The position numbers and the translations under genes are program-made. The notes beneath the pieces were generated by a model that made no database searches, was not told where the DNA came from, and was given only the letters and a program-made list of their open reading frames with translations. A stretch of 64,000 nucleotides of DNA from assembly GCA_963556195.1 (NCBI GenBank), contig OY744532.1, forward strand, positions 106,568,583-106,632,582. Reading direction: 5' to 3'. Below, piece by piece: positions 1 through 15,094 of this stretch (the first letter of the stretch is position 1; each line of letters opens with the position of its first letter). Source of the stretch: Sepiola atlantica. Taxonomy: Eukaryota; Mollusca; Cephalopoda; Sepiida; Sepiolidae.

Positions 1-3000
1 ACTAAATGTATAAAAGCTGTAAATATTTATGAAATATCAATAAATATACGTGTAATATTATACTAAATGTATAAAATCTGTAAATATTTATAAAATACCA
101 ATAAATATATTTGTAATATTATATTATATGCATATAATGTGTAAATATATAAAAAATATCAATAAATATACGTGTAATATAATAGCAAATGTATATAATC
201 TGTAAATATATATAAAATGTCAATAAATATACGTTTAATATAATAGTAGCTGTATATAATCTGTAAATATTTATAAAATATCAATAAATATACGTGTAAT
301 ATAATAGTTAATGTAAAATATCTGTAAATATTCATAAAATATCAATAAATATACGTAGATATATAATAATAAATGTATATTATTTATAAATATATATAAA
401 ATATCAATAAATATACGTGTAATATTATATTAAATGTATATAATCTGTAAATATATTTTAAATATCAATAAATATACGTGTTATGTAATATTAAATGTAT
501 ATAATCTGTTAATATATACACAATATCAATAAATATACGTGTAATATTATAACAAATGTATATAATCTTCAAATATTTATAAAATATCAAGAAATATACG
601 TGTAATATAATAGTAAATGTATATAATCTGTAATATTTATAAAACATCAATAAATATATCTGTAATATAATAGTAAATGTATATAATCTGTAAATATTTA
701 TAAAATATCAATAAATATACGTGTAATATGATACTAAATGTATAAAATCTGTAAATAGTTATGAAATATCAATAAATATACGTGTAATATAATAGTAAAT
801 GTATATAATCTGTAAATATTTATAAAATATCAATAAATTAACGTGTAATATAATAGTTAATGTATATCATCTGTAATTATTTATAAAATATTAATAAATA
901 TACCTGTAATATAATAGTAAATGTATATAATTTGTAAATATATATAAAATATCAATAAATATACGTGTAATATAATATATAAATGTATATAATCTGTAAA
1001 TATTATAACAATATCAATAAATATACGTGTAATATAATAGTAAATTTATACAATCTGTAAATATATATAAAATATGAATAAATATACGTGTAATATAATA
1101 GTAAATGTATATAATCTGTAAATATATATGAAATGTACATTAAGTATACGTTTAATATAAGAACAAATGTATATAATATTTAAATATTTATAAAATATCA
1201 ATCAATATAGGTGTAATATAATAGTAAATGTATATAATCTGTAAATATTTATAAAATATCAATAAATATACGTGTAATATAATAGTAAATGTATATAATC
1301 TGTAAATATATATAAAATGTCAATAAATATACATGTAATATAGTAACAAATATATATAATCTGTAAATATTTATAAAATATATATAAGTATACGTGTAAT
1401 ATAATAGTAAACGTATATAATCTGTAAACATTTATAATAGATCAATAAATATACGTGTAATATGATAGTAAATGTATACAATCTGTAAATATACATAAAA
1501 TATAAATGAATATGCGTGTAATATAATAGTAAATGTATATAATCTGTAACTATATATAAAATGTACATTAAGTATACGTGTAATATAATAACAAATATAT
1601 ATAATCTCTAAATATTTATAAAATATCAATAAATATATTTGTAATATTATATTATATGCATATAATGTGTAAATATATAAAAAATATTAATGAATATACG
1701 TGTAATATAATAGCAAATGTATATAATCTGTAAATATATATAAAATGTCAATAAATATACGTGTAATATAATAGTAAATGTATATAATCTGTAAATATTT
1801 ATAAAATATCTATAAATATACGTGTAATATAATAGTTAATGTAAAATATCTGTAAATATTCATAAAATATCTATAAATATACGTAGATATATAACAATAA
1901 ATGTATATTATTTATAAATATATATAAAATATCAATAAATATACGTGTAATATTATATTAAATGTATATAATCTGTAAATATATTTTAAATATCAATAAA
2001 TATACGTGTTATATAATATTAAATGTATATAATCTGTTAATATATACACAATATCAATAAATATACGTGTAATATGATAACAAATGTATATAATCTTCAA
2101 ATATTTACAAAATATCAAGAAATATACGTGTAATATAATAGTAAATGTATATAATCTGTAATATTTATAAAATATCAATAAATATACCTGTCATATAATT
2201 GTAAATGTATATAATCTGTAAATATTCATAAAATATCAATCAATATACGTGTAATATAATACTAAATGTATAAAAGCTGTAAATATTTATGAAATATCAA
2301 TAAATATACGTGTAATATTATACTAAATGTATAAAATCTGTAAATATTTATAAAATATCAATAAATATATTTGTAATATAATATTATATGCATATAATGT
2401 GTAAATATATATAAAATATCAATAAATATACGTGTAATATAATAGCAAATGTATATAATCTGTAAATATATATAAACTGTCAATAAATATACGTGTAATA
2501 TAATAGTAAATGTATATAATGTGTAAATATTTATAATATATCAATAAATATTCGTGTAATATTATAGTAAATGTATATAATCTGTAAATATTTATAAAAT
2601 ATCAATAAATCTACGTGTAATATAATAGAAAATGTATATAATCTGTAAATATTTGTAAAATATCAATAAATATATGTGTAATATAATAGTATATGTATAT
2701 AATCTGTAAATATTAATAAAATATTAATAAATATACGTAATATAATAACAAATGTATATAATCTGTAAATATATATAAGATGTCAATAAATATACGTGTA
2801 ATACAATCACAAATGTATATAATACATATAAAATATCAATAAATATATGTTATTATAAAAAATGTATATTATCTGTAAATATACATAAAATGTCAATAAC
2901 TATACGTATAAAATAATAATAAATGTATATTATACGTAAATATATGTAAAATGTCAATAAATATACGTGTAGTATATTTATTAATGTATATAATCTGTAA

Positions 3001-6000
3001 ATATTTATGAAATATCAATAAATATACGTGTAATATAGTAGTAAATGTATATTATCTGTAAATATTTGTAAAATATCAATAAATATATGTGTAATATTAT
3101 AATATATCTATATAGTTTGTACATATATATAAAATGTGAATAAATATACGAGTAATATTATATTTAATGTATATAATCTGTAAATATATATAAAATATCA
3201 ATAAATATACGTGTAATATAATAACAAATGTATATCATCTGTAAATATTTATAAAATATCAATAAATATACGTGTAATATAATAATTAATGTATATTACC
3301 TGTAAATATATATAAATATCAATAAATATACGTGTAATTTAATAGTAAATGTATATAATCAGTAAATATATATAAAATGTCAATAAATATACGTGTAATA
3401 TAATAATAAATGTATATAATCTGTAAATATTTATGTAATATCAATAAATACACGTGTAATATAATATTAAATGTATAAATCTGTAAATATTTATAAAATA
3501 TCAATAAATATACGTGTAGTATAATAGTAAATGTATAAAATCTGTAAATATTTATGAAAAATCAATAAATACACGTGTAATATGATAGTAAATGTATATA
3601 ATCTGTAAATATTTATAAAATATCAATAAATATACGTGTAATATGATAGTAAATGTATATAATCTGTAAATATTTATAAAATATCAATAAATATACGTGT
3701 AATATAAAAACAATGTATGAATCTGTAAATATTCATAAAATATAAACAAATATACGTGTAATATAATACTAAATGTATGTAATCTGTCAATATTTATAAA
3801 ATATCAATAAATACACGTGTAATATAATAGTAAATGTATATAATCTGTAAATATTTATAAAATATCAATAAATATACGTGTAATATAATAGTAAATGTAT
3901 ATAATCTAGAAATATTTATAAAATATCAATTAATATACATGTAATATAATAGTAAATGTATTTTATCTGTAAATATATATTAAAATGTCAATAAATATAC
4001 GTGTAATATAATAGTAAATGTATATAATCTGTAAATATTTATTAAATATCAATAAATATACGTGTAATATTATAGTAAATGTATATTATCTGTAAATATA
4101 TATAACATATCAATTAATATAAGTGTAATATAATAGTAAATTCATATAATCTGTAAATATTTATAAAATATCAATAAATTTACGTGTAATATAATAGTTA
4201 ATGTAAAATATCTGTAAATATTTATAAAATATCAATAAATATACGTGTAATATAATAATAAATGTATATGATTTGTAAATATATATAAAATATCAATAAA
4301 TATACGTGTAATATTATATTAAATGTATTTAATCTGTAAATATATTTTAAATATCAATAAATATACGTGTTATATAATATTAAATGTATATAATCTGTAA
4401 ATATATACACAATGTCAATAAATATACGTGTAATATAATAACAAATCTATATAATCTTTAAATATTTATAAAATATCAATAAATATACGTGTAATATAAT
4501 AAAAAATGTATATAATCTGTAAATATTTAGAAAATATCAATAAATATACGTGTAATATAATAGTAAATGTATATAATCTGTAATATTTATAAAATATCAA
4601 TAAATATACCTGTAATATAATAGTAAATATATATAATCTGTAAATATTTATAAAATATCAATAAATATACGTGTAATATAATACTAACTGTATAAGATCT
4701 GTAAATATTTAATAAATATCAATAAATATACGTGTAATATAATAGTAAATCTATATAATCTGTAAATATTCATAAAATATCAATAAATATACGTGTAATA
4801 TAATAGTAAATGTATATAATCTGTAAATATGTATAAAATATCAATAAATATACGTGTAATATAATAGTAAATGTATATAATCTGTAAATATTTATAAAAT
4901 ATCAATGAATATACGTGTAATATAATAGTAAATTTATACAATTTGTAAATATATATAAAATATAAATAAATATACGTGTAATATAATAGTAAATGTATAT
5001 AATCTGTAAATATATGTAAAATGTACATTAATTATACGTGTAATATAATAACAAATGTATATAATCTGTAAATATTTATAAAATATCAATAAATATATTT
5101 GTAATATTATATTATATGCATATAATGTGTAAATATATATAAAATATCAATAAATATACGTGTAATATAATAGCAAATGTACATAATGGGTAAATATTTA
5201 TAAAATATCAATAAATCTACCTGTAATATAATAGTAAAGGTATATAATCTGTAAATATATATAAAATGTCAAGTAATATACGTGTAATATAATAGTAAAT
5301 GTATATAATCTGTAAATATTTATAAAATATTAATAAATATACGTGTAATATAATAGTAAATGTATATAACATGTAAATATTTATAAAATATCAGTAAATA
5401 CAGGTGTAATATAATAGTAAATGTATATAATCTGTAAATATATATAAAATATAAATAAATATACGTGTAATATAATAGTAAATGTATATAATCTAGAAAT
5501 ATATATAAAATGTCAATAAATGTACGTGTAATATAATAACAAATATATATAATCTGTAAATATTTATAAAATATCAATAAATATACGTAATATAATAACA
5601 AATGTATATAATCTGTAAATATATATAAGATGTCAATAAATATACGTGTAATATAATAATACATCTATATAATCTGTAAATATTTATAAACTATCAATAA
5701 ATATACGTGTAATATAATAATAAATGTATATTCTGTAAATATATATAAAATATCAATAAATATACGTGTAAGGTAATAGTAAATGTATATAATCTGAAAA
5801 TATTTATCAAATATCAATAAATAAACGTGTAATATAATAATAAATGTATATAATATTTGAATATATATGAAATATCAATAAATTACGTGTAATATAATAA
5901 CAAATGTATATAATCTGTAAATATTTATAAAATATCAATAAATATGCGTGTATAGTAATAAGAAATGTATATAATCTGTAAATATATATTAACTATCAAT

Positions 6001-9000
6001 AAATATACGTGTAATATAATAACAAATGTATATACTCTGTAAATATGTATAAAATATCAATAAATATACGTGTAATGTAAACGTAAATGTATATTGTCTG
6101 TAACTATTTATGAAATATCAATAAATATACGTGTAATATAATAGTAAATGTATATAATCTGTAAATATATATAAAATATCAATAAATATACGTGTAATAT
6201 AGTAACAAATGTATATAATATGTTAATATTTATAAAATATCAATAAATATACGTGTAATATAATAGTAAATGTATATAATCTGTAAATATTTATGCCATA
6301 TCAATAAATATACGTGTAATATAATAGTAAATGTATATTATCTGTAAATATTTATAAAATATCAATAAATATACGTGTAATATAATAGTAAATGTATATA
6401 ATCTGGAAATATTTATAAAATATGAATACATATATGTGTAATATAATAGTAACTATATATTATCTGTAAATATTTATAAAATATCAATAAATACACGTGT
6501 AATATAATAGTAAATGTATATAATTTGTAAATATTTATAAGATATCAATAAATATACGTGTAATATAATAGTAAATGTATATAATCTGTAAATATTTATC
6601 AAATATCAATACACGTGTAATATAATAGGTAATGTGTATAATCTGGAAATATATATAAAATGTGAATAAATGTACGTGTAATAAAATAACAAATATATAT
6701 AATCTGTAAATATTTATAAAATATCAATAAATATACGTAATATACTAACAAATGTATATAATCTGTAAATATATATAAGATGTCAATAAATATACGTATA
6801 ATATAATAATAAATGTATATAATCTGTAAATACATATAAAATATCAATAAATATATGTTATTATAAAACATGTATATTATCGGTAAATATACATAAAATG
6901 TATGAAATAATAATAAATGTATATTATACGATAATATATGTAAAATGTCAATAAATATACGTGTAGTATAATGATTAATGCATATTATCTGTAAATATAT
7001 TTTAAATATCAATAAATATACATGTAATATAATAGTAAATGTTTATAATCTGTAAATATTTATGAAATATCAATAAATATACGTGTAATATAGTAGTAAA
7101 TGTATTTTATCTGTAAATATTTATAAAATATCAATCAATATACGTGTAATATAATAGTAGATGTATATAATCTGTAAATATATATAAAATGTCAATAAAT
7201 TGTCGTGTAATATAATAACAAATGTATATAATATGTAACTATTTATGAAATATCAACAAATATACGTGTAATATAGTAGTAAATCTATATAATCTGTAAA
7301 TATTTATAAAATATCAATAAATATACGTGTAATATAATAGTAAATGTATATAATCTGTAAATATTTATAAAATGTCAATAAATATACGTGTAATATAATA
7401 ATAAATGTATATAATCTGTAAATATATATAAAATATCAATAAATATACGAGTAATATAATAATACATGTATATAATCTGGAAATATGTATAAAATATTAA
7501 TAAATATACGTGTAATATCATAATAAATGTATATAATCTGTAAATATATATACAATATCAATAAATATACGTGTAAGGTAATAGTAAATGTATATAATCT
7601 GTAAATATTTATAAAATATAAATAAATATGCGTGTATAATTATAAGAAATGTATATAATCTGTAAATATATATTAACTATCAATAAATATACGTGTAATA
7701 TAATAACAAATGTATATACTCTGTAAATATATATAAAATATCAATAAATATGCGTGTAATATTATAATAAATGTATATCATCTGTAATCATATATAAAAT
7801 ATCAATAAATATACGTGTAATGTTATAGTAAATGTATATTATCTGTAAATATTAATAAAATATCAATAAAGATACGTGTAATATTATAATAAATGTATAT
7901 AACCTATAAATATCTATAAAATATCAATAAATATTCGTGTAATATAATAGTTAATGTATATAATCTGTAAATATATATAAAATATCAATAAATATACGTG
8001 TAATATAGTAACAAATGTATATAAACTTTAAATCAATATACGTGTAATATAATAGTAAATGTATATAACTTGTAAATATATATAAAATGTCAAAACATAT
8101 ACGTGTAATATAATAAACAATGTATATAATCTGTAAATATTTATAAAATATCAATAAATATACGTGTAATATAATAGTAAATGTATATAATCTGTAAATA
8201 TTTATAAAATATCAATAAATATACGTATAATATTATAGTAAATCTATATAATCTGTAAATATATATAAAATATCAATAAATATACGTGTAATATAGTAAC
8301 AAATGTATATAATCTGTAAATATTTATAAAATATCAATAAATATACGTGTAATATAATAGTAAATCTATATAATCTGTAAATATTTATAAAATATCAATA
8401 AATATATGTGTAATATAATAGTAAATTTATATGATTTGTAAATATTTATAAAATATCAATAAATATACGTGTAATATAATATTAAATGTATATTATCTGT
8501 AAATATTTATAAAATATCAATAAATATACGTGTAATATTATACCAAATGTATATAATCTGTAAATATATATTAAATGTCAATAAATATACGTGTAATATA
8601 ATCACAAATGTATATAATTTGAAAATATTTATAAAATATCAATAAATAAACGTGTAATATAATAGTAAATGTATATAATCTGGAAATATTTATAAAATAT
8701 GAATACATATACGTGTAATATAATAGTAAATGTATATAATCAGTAAATATACAAAAAATGTCAATAAATATACGTGAAATATAATAGTAAATGTATATAA
8801 TCTGTAAATATTATAAAGGATCAATAAATATACGTGTAATATAATAGTAAATGTATATAACGAGTAAATATACATAAAATGTCAATAAATATACGTGTCA
8901 TATAGTAGCAAATCTATATAATCTGTAAATATTTATAAACTATCAATAAATATTCGTGTAATATAATAGTAAAAGTATATAATCTGTAAATATTTAAAAA

Positions 9001-11705
9001 ATATCAATTAATATACGTGTAATATAATAGTAAATGTATATAATATGTAAATATTTACAAAATATCAATAAATATACGTGTAATATAATAGTAAATGTAT
9101 ATAATCTGTAAATATTAATAAAATATTAATAAATATACGTGTAATATAATAATAAATGTATATAATCTGTAAATATCTATAAAATATAAATAAATATACG
9201 TGTAACATAATAGTAAATGTATATAATCTGTAAATATTTATAAAATTTCAATAAATATACGTGTAATATAATAATAAATGTGTATAATCTTTAAATATAT
9301 ATGAAATATCAATAAATATACGTGTAATATAACAACAAATGTATATAATCTGTAAATATATATAAGATATCAATAAATATACGTGTAATATTATAACAAA
9401 TGTATATAATCTGTGAATATTTATAAAATATCTATAAATATATATGTAATATGAGTGTAAATGTATATAATCTGTAAATATTTATAAAATATCAATAAAT
9501 ATACGTGTAATATAATAACAAATGTATATAATCTGTAAATGTACATAAAATATCAATAAATATATGTGTAATATGAGTGTAAATGTATATAATCTGTAAA
9601 TATTTATAAAATATCAATAAATATACGTGTAATATAATAGTAAATGTATATAACTTGTAAATATATATAAAATGTCAAAACATATACGTGTAATATAATA
9701 AACAATGTATATAATCTGTAAATATTTATAAAATATCAATAAATATACGTGTAATATAATAACAAATGTATATAATCTTTAAATATATATAAAATATCAA
9801 TAAATATACGTGTAATATAATAGTAAATCTATATAATCTGTAAATATTTATAAAATATCAATAAATATACGTGTAATATAATAGTAAATGTGTATAATCT
9901 GGAAATATATATAAAATGTCAATAAATGTACGTGTAATATAATAAAAAATATATATAATCTGTAAATATTTATAAAATATCAATAAATATACGTGTAATA
10001 TAATAACAAATGTATATAATCTGTAAATATATATAAGATGTCAATAAATATACGTGTAATATAATAACAAATGTATATAATCTGTAAATATATATAAGAT
10101 GTCAATAAATATACGTATAATATAATAATAAATGTATATAATCTGTAAATACATATAAAATATCAATAAATATATGTTATTATAAAAAATGTATATTATC
10201 TATAGATATACATAAAATGTCAATTACTATAGGTATAAAATAATAATAAATGTATATTATACGTAAATATATGTAAAATGTCAATAAATATACGTGTAGT
10301 ATAATGATTATGTATATCATCTGTAAATGTATTTAAAATATCAATAAATATACGTGTAAGATAATAATGACTCAATATGGTTTTTAATATTCATGAAAGT
10401 TCAATAGATAGACGTGTAATATAATAATAAATGTACATTATCTGTAAATCTATATAAAATATCAATAAATATACGGCTAATTGAATAATGAATGTATATT
10501 ATCTGTAAATGTATTATATATCAATAAATATAATTGTGATATGATGATAAATGTATATGATTTGTAAATTTATATAAAATGTCAATAAATATACGTTGAA
10601 AATAATAATAATATATGTTATCTGTAAAAATACAACAAATATCACTAAATATACGTGTAGTTGGATGATGAATGTATATTATCTATAGATATAAATAAAA
10701 TGTTTATAACTATACGTGTAATATAACAATGAATCTATATGATTTGTAAATCTATATAAAATGTCAATAAATATACGTGTAATATAATAATAAATGTATA
10801 TGATTTGTAAATATATATAATTATCAATAAATATATGTGTAATATAATAATAAATTTATATTATCTGTAAGTATATATAAAATATAAATAAATATACGAG
10901 TAATATCATAATAAATGTATATCAATTGTCTATAAATATACGTGTAATATAACAATAAATGTATATGATTTGTAAATATATATAAACTGTGTATGTATAT
11001 ACGTGTTATATAATAATATATGTCTATTATCTGTAAATACATATGAAATATCAACAAATGTACGTGTAATACAACAATAAAGGTATATGAGTTGTAAATA
11101 TATATTGAATATCAATAAATATATGTGATATAATAATAAATGTATATTATGTGTAAATATATATAAAATGTCAATAAATATACGTGTAATATTATAATGA
11201 ATGTATATATATATAAAATGTCAATAGATATACGTGTAATATGATAATAAATGTACATTATCTGTAAATATATATACAAAAAGAATAATAAATGTATATT
11301 TTCTGCAAATGTATTAAATTTCAATAACTATGCGTGTAATATGATGATAAATAAAAAAAAATTGTAAATTTATATTAAATGTCAATAAATATACGTGCAA
11401 AATAATAGTAAACATATATTATCTGTAAAAATACATAAAATGTCAATAATTATGCTAATATTATAATAATAAATGTATATGATTTGTAAATATATATAAA
11501 ATATCAATAAATATACGTGTAATATCATAATAAACTTTATTATCTGATAATATATATAAAATATCAATAAATATACGTGTAATATTATAATAAATGTACA
11601 TTGTCTGTAAGTATATATTAAATATTAATAAATATACGTGTAATATGATTATAAAGGTATATCATCTGTAAATATATATAAAATGTCAATAAATATATGT
11701 GTAAA
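1..11705 (+). repeat. AT-rich satellite array, about 61-bp monomer (main block)
   Basis: Head-to-tail tandem array. Each monomer contains a block like aatgtatataatctgtaaat, then atttataaaatatcaataaa, then tatacgtgtaatataatag. Successive copies of tgtaatat start 61 bases apart (for example 722, 783, 844), with occasional 60- or 62-base steps. About 190 copies lie in this block. Variation is mostly substitutions in the middle (atttat versus atatat) and in the taatag/taacaa junction. Each monomer typically has one CpG, in tacgtg, and one AATAAA hexamer on the plus strand. Because 61 is not a multiple of three, the minus-strand frames rotate and give spurious ORFs of about 61 codons. From about 10,370 the monomers become more divergent. 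Confidence 0.97.
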
Positions 11706-11992
11706 AACGTAAAGGTAATGGTCGCATAGCCTGGACGCGCAGGAGTGTCGTTGCCGTAATCGAACACTGCCCATGGCCGTAGCGGCGGTGATTTGTTATG
11801 AATCACCGTGTCTCGGGCAGGAGCGTATCCCTCTCCTTCCGCTGCCTTGAACCTTTCCTGAGTTTTAGTCAGGTATTCATTTACTGCTGGGTGGATAGAG
11901 GGAGTTTTCAAACCGGTAAATTTGCATGCCGTGAGTGGGATCGAACCCGGGTCGTCCAGCTCAAAGAGCGGTTCTATAACCACTCGTCCACA
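11706..11992 (-). mobile_element. tRNA-derived SINE inserted in the satellite
   Basis: A GC-richer 287-base island breaks the satellite. Read on the minus strand it begins with a tRNA-like head: an A-box-like tggacgagtgg (11,980-11,990) and a B box ggttcgatccc (11,938-11,948) about 31 bases downstream, the spacing of an RNA polymerase III promoter. A body of about 200 bases follows and ends near ccattacctttac at the left. The satellite resumes on both sides, so this is an insertion. A clean target duplication is hard to define because both flanks are AT-rich. It is not a functional tRNA: no acceptor stem closes around the head. The body family is not recognised with certainty. Confidence 0.82.
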
Positions 11993-14095
11993 ATATATAT
12001 ATACGTGAAATATAATGATAAATGTATATTATCTGTAAATATATATAAAATATCAATAAATATACGTGTAATATTACAATAAATGTATATGACTTGTAAA
12101 TATACAAAATATGTCCAAAATATACGTGTATCATTATTATAATTGTATATGATTTGTAAATATATATAAAATATTAATAAATATACGTGCAATACAATAA
12201 TAAATGTATATTATCTGTAAATATATATAAAATGACAATAAATATACGGATAATATTATAATAAATGTATATTATTTGTAAATATATATAATATGTCAAT
12301 AAATATATGTGTAATGAAATAATAAATGTATATGGTTTGTAAATATATACAAATGTGAATAAATATACGTGTAATATAATAATAATTGTATATGGTTTGT
12401 GAATTAATATAAAATATCAATAAATATACGTGTAATATAATAATGACTGTATATGATTTTAAATGTATATATAATGTCCATAGATATACGTGTAATATGA
12501 TAATAAATGTACATTATCTGTAAATATATGCAAATAGAATAATAAATGTATATTATCGGCAAATGTATTAAATCTCAATAAATATACGTGTAATATGATG
12601 ATAAATGTATATGATTTGTAAATTTATATAAATGTCAATAAATATACGTGCAAAATAATAATAAACATATATTTTCTGTAAAAATACATAGAATGTCAAT
12701 AAATATACGTATAATAGAATAATAAATTTAATTTATTTGTAAATATATATAAAATATAAATAAATATACGTGTAATTGGATGATAATGTATATTATCTGT
12801 AAATATAAATGAAATGTCTATAACTATATGTGTAATATGACAATTAATCTATATGATTTGTAAATATAAATGAAATGTCAATAAATATACTTGTAATATG
12901 ATAGTAAATGTATATTATCTGTAAATATACATAAAATTTACATAATTATACGTGTAATATGATAAAAAATGTATATGTTTATAAAATATCAATAAATATA
13001 CGTGTAATATAATAATAAATGTATATTATCTGTAAATATATATAAAATGTCAATAAATATACCTGTAATATAATGATGAATATATAATATTTGTAAATAT
13101 TTATAGAATGTCAATAAATATACGTGTAATATTATAATAAATGTATATGACTTGTGAATATACATAAAATGTCAAGACATATACGTGTAATATGATAATT
13201 AATGTATATGATTTGTAAATATATCTAACATGTCAACAAATATACGTACAATATGATAATGAATGTATATGCTTTGTAAACATATATTAAATGTCAATAA
13301 ATACACGTGTTATATCATAATAAATGTATATTATTTCTAAATATATACCAAATGTTAATAAATATACTTGTAATATGATATTAATTTATATTATCAGTAA
13401 TTATATATACAATAACAATAAATATACGTGTAATATTATGATGAATATATATGATTTGTAAATATTTATAGAATGTCAATAAATATACGTGTAATATAAG
13501 AATAAATGTATATGATTTGTAAATATATGTAAAATATCAATAAATATACGTGTAATATGATGATAAATGTATAAGCTTCATAAATATATCTTAAATGTCA
13601 ATAAATACAGATGTAATTTGATAATAAATGTATATGGCTTCTTTCATATATATAAAATGTCAATTAATATACGTGTATTATATTAAGAAATATATATGAT
13701 TTGTAAATATACATGAAATGTCAATTTATATACGTGTAGTATGTTAATGAACGTATCTAGTTTTTAAATATATATGAAATGTCAATTAAGATAAGTGTAG
13801 TATATTAATGAATAGATATGATTTTTAAATAGATATAAAATTCTAATTAATATACATGTAATATATAAATAAGTATATATGATTTGTAAATATATATAAA
13901 ATGTCAATTAATATACGGTAAATATATAAATAAATGTATATGATTTATCAAATATATATAACATGTAAAATAATATACGTGTAATATATTAATAATACAT
14001 GCAAATTGTTAATAGATATAACATTCCTTATAAAATACCTGTACTATATTAATAATTATATACGATTTGTAAATATATACAAAATGTCAATTAAG
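11993..14095 (+). repeat. AT-rich satellite array, divergent right edge
   Basis: The same monomer continues after the SINE but is increasingly diverged. Units such as tatgatttgtaaatatatat and atgtcaattaatatacgtgt replace the main-block variants, and spacing becomes less regular. The last recognisable unit ends at about 14,095, where ordinary sequence begins. Loss of homogeneity toward one end is what is expected at a satellite boundary, where unequal exchange is less effective. Confidence 0.93.
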
Positions 14096-14245
14096 TTAAT
14101 TTTTTCCAACTGCCATGAATCAAGATTCAGAAAACTGTATAAGTTTAAATAAAACTTAGTGTACTGTATTTTTTAGTTTACTATCGAAGGGAATGATTTA
14201 AAAATGATATCTGTTTACATATTGTATCGGTGTAAGTAACAGAAT

Positions 14246-14284
14246 TCCTTGGCCTTTTGGATAGGAGCAAAGTGTAATTAAATT
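14246..14284 (+). other. U2 snRNA 5'-end-like sequence, copy 1
   Basis: Contains ccttggccttttgg followed by ataggagcaaagtgtaatt. This resembles the conserved 5' part of U2 snRNA (ctcggccttttggctaagat, then caagtgtagta), which is known from the family. It shares ccttggcc and aggagcaaa with the copy at 40,133, and both differ from U2 in the same way. The rest of U2 is absent, so it is a pseudogene or part of a U2-derived repeat. Confidence 0.45.
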
Positions 14285-14324
14285 TTCAACACATTGGGGT
14301 GAAATTCTTAGTAGGAGGGGTCCT

Positions 14325-14425
14325 CGAGTAAATGTGGTATTGTGGTGTCTATAATGATTCTAGCTAAGAGTAGGATACAAAGAGTAGGATAGATAAAGAA
14401 TTACTAACGACACCCGACATTTTTT
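14325..14425 (+). repeat. Dispersed repeat, copy also at 31,375-31,470
   Basis: The stretch with aaatgtggtattgtggtg, then atgattctag and agagtaggat is matched in reverse orientation at 31,375-31,470. No coding potential or family recognised. Confidence 0.6.
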
Positions 14426-14719
14426 ATTGCCCTCTGCCTCATTTGTTTAAAATTGTAATTGTAATTCTATACCAAAATCAGTAACATCATGTTTACATTT
14501 GTAACACAATGCAATTTTATCCTGCGACGCACATTTAAATTGTTTAAATTGTTAACGTATTTCCTGAAACACCGTGAAAACGTTCTCTTGGAGTCTTACT
14601 GACTCCTCGTTCCCATTTCTCGGCAGTCTTTAGAAATTTTCCTCTTTTTCTCCAGATTTGTTGTTAATTTGCTTTGTTCACCTGATTATAACATAATTCG
14701 AATTCGTTTCCATTCGGTA

Positions 14720-14992
14720 AATTAATTTGCCGTTTTACATGTTTTTTGTAACAAAACCACCGCACTAACAGTTGCTGGTGGAGTTTTTTTTACTGTGGCA
14801 GTTCATTAAAAAAGATAACGGCGCAAAGGTTTTTGTAAATTATTTTACCTCATGTTACAAATGTTATTTTTAACTTTTCTCTCAAGGCAAAAATCGCAAA
14901 CATTACCATATTTTATATTATTTTTACCTAAACGAAAACTCTTCAGTCCAGCAATATATCTCCACACGTTCAACATCGGATGAATATTGTTA
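14720..14992 (+). repeat. Right-end segment of a dispersed repeat (also 34,110-34,285 and 48,017-48,245)
   Basis: Shares ttgccgttttaca, aaggcaaaaa and agcaatatatctc-type blocks, in the same order, with the right ends of the composite elements at 33.3-34.3 kb and 47-48.2 kb. It directly precedes a (TA)n tract. No protein is encoded. Confidence 0.6.

Positions 14993-14994
<2 letters not shown>

Positions 14995-15083
<89 letters not shown>
14995..15083. repeat. (TA)n microsatellite
   Basis: About 44 uninterrupted TA units between the dispersed repeat and a LINE 3' end. Confidence 0.98.
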
Positions 15084-15086
<3 letters not shown>

Positions 15087-15094
15087 AAAAAGTT

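Noticed and set aside
11938..11992. Possible tRNA genes at 11.95, 49.7 and 52.67 kb
   Set aside because: A- and B-box-like motifs are present, but no cloverleaf with acceptor stem can be closed, and long non-tRNA bodies follow; they are SINE-like repeats.
1..12192. Many minus-strand open frames of 60-137 codons rich in Tyr/Ile/Leu
   Set aside because: They read the 61-bp satellite, whose period rotates all three frames; the repeated YLQIIYIYYYITRIFIDIL-like peptide is a by-product of sequence poor in minus-strand stops.
1..14095. Regular repeats that might suggest a CRISPR array
   Set aside because: Whole monomers are tandem without unique spacers, there is no cas-like gene, and the context is eukaryotic.
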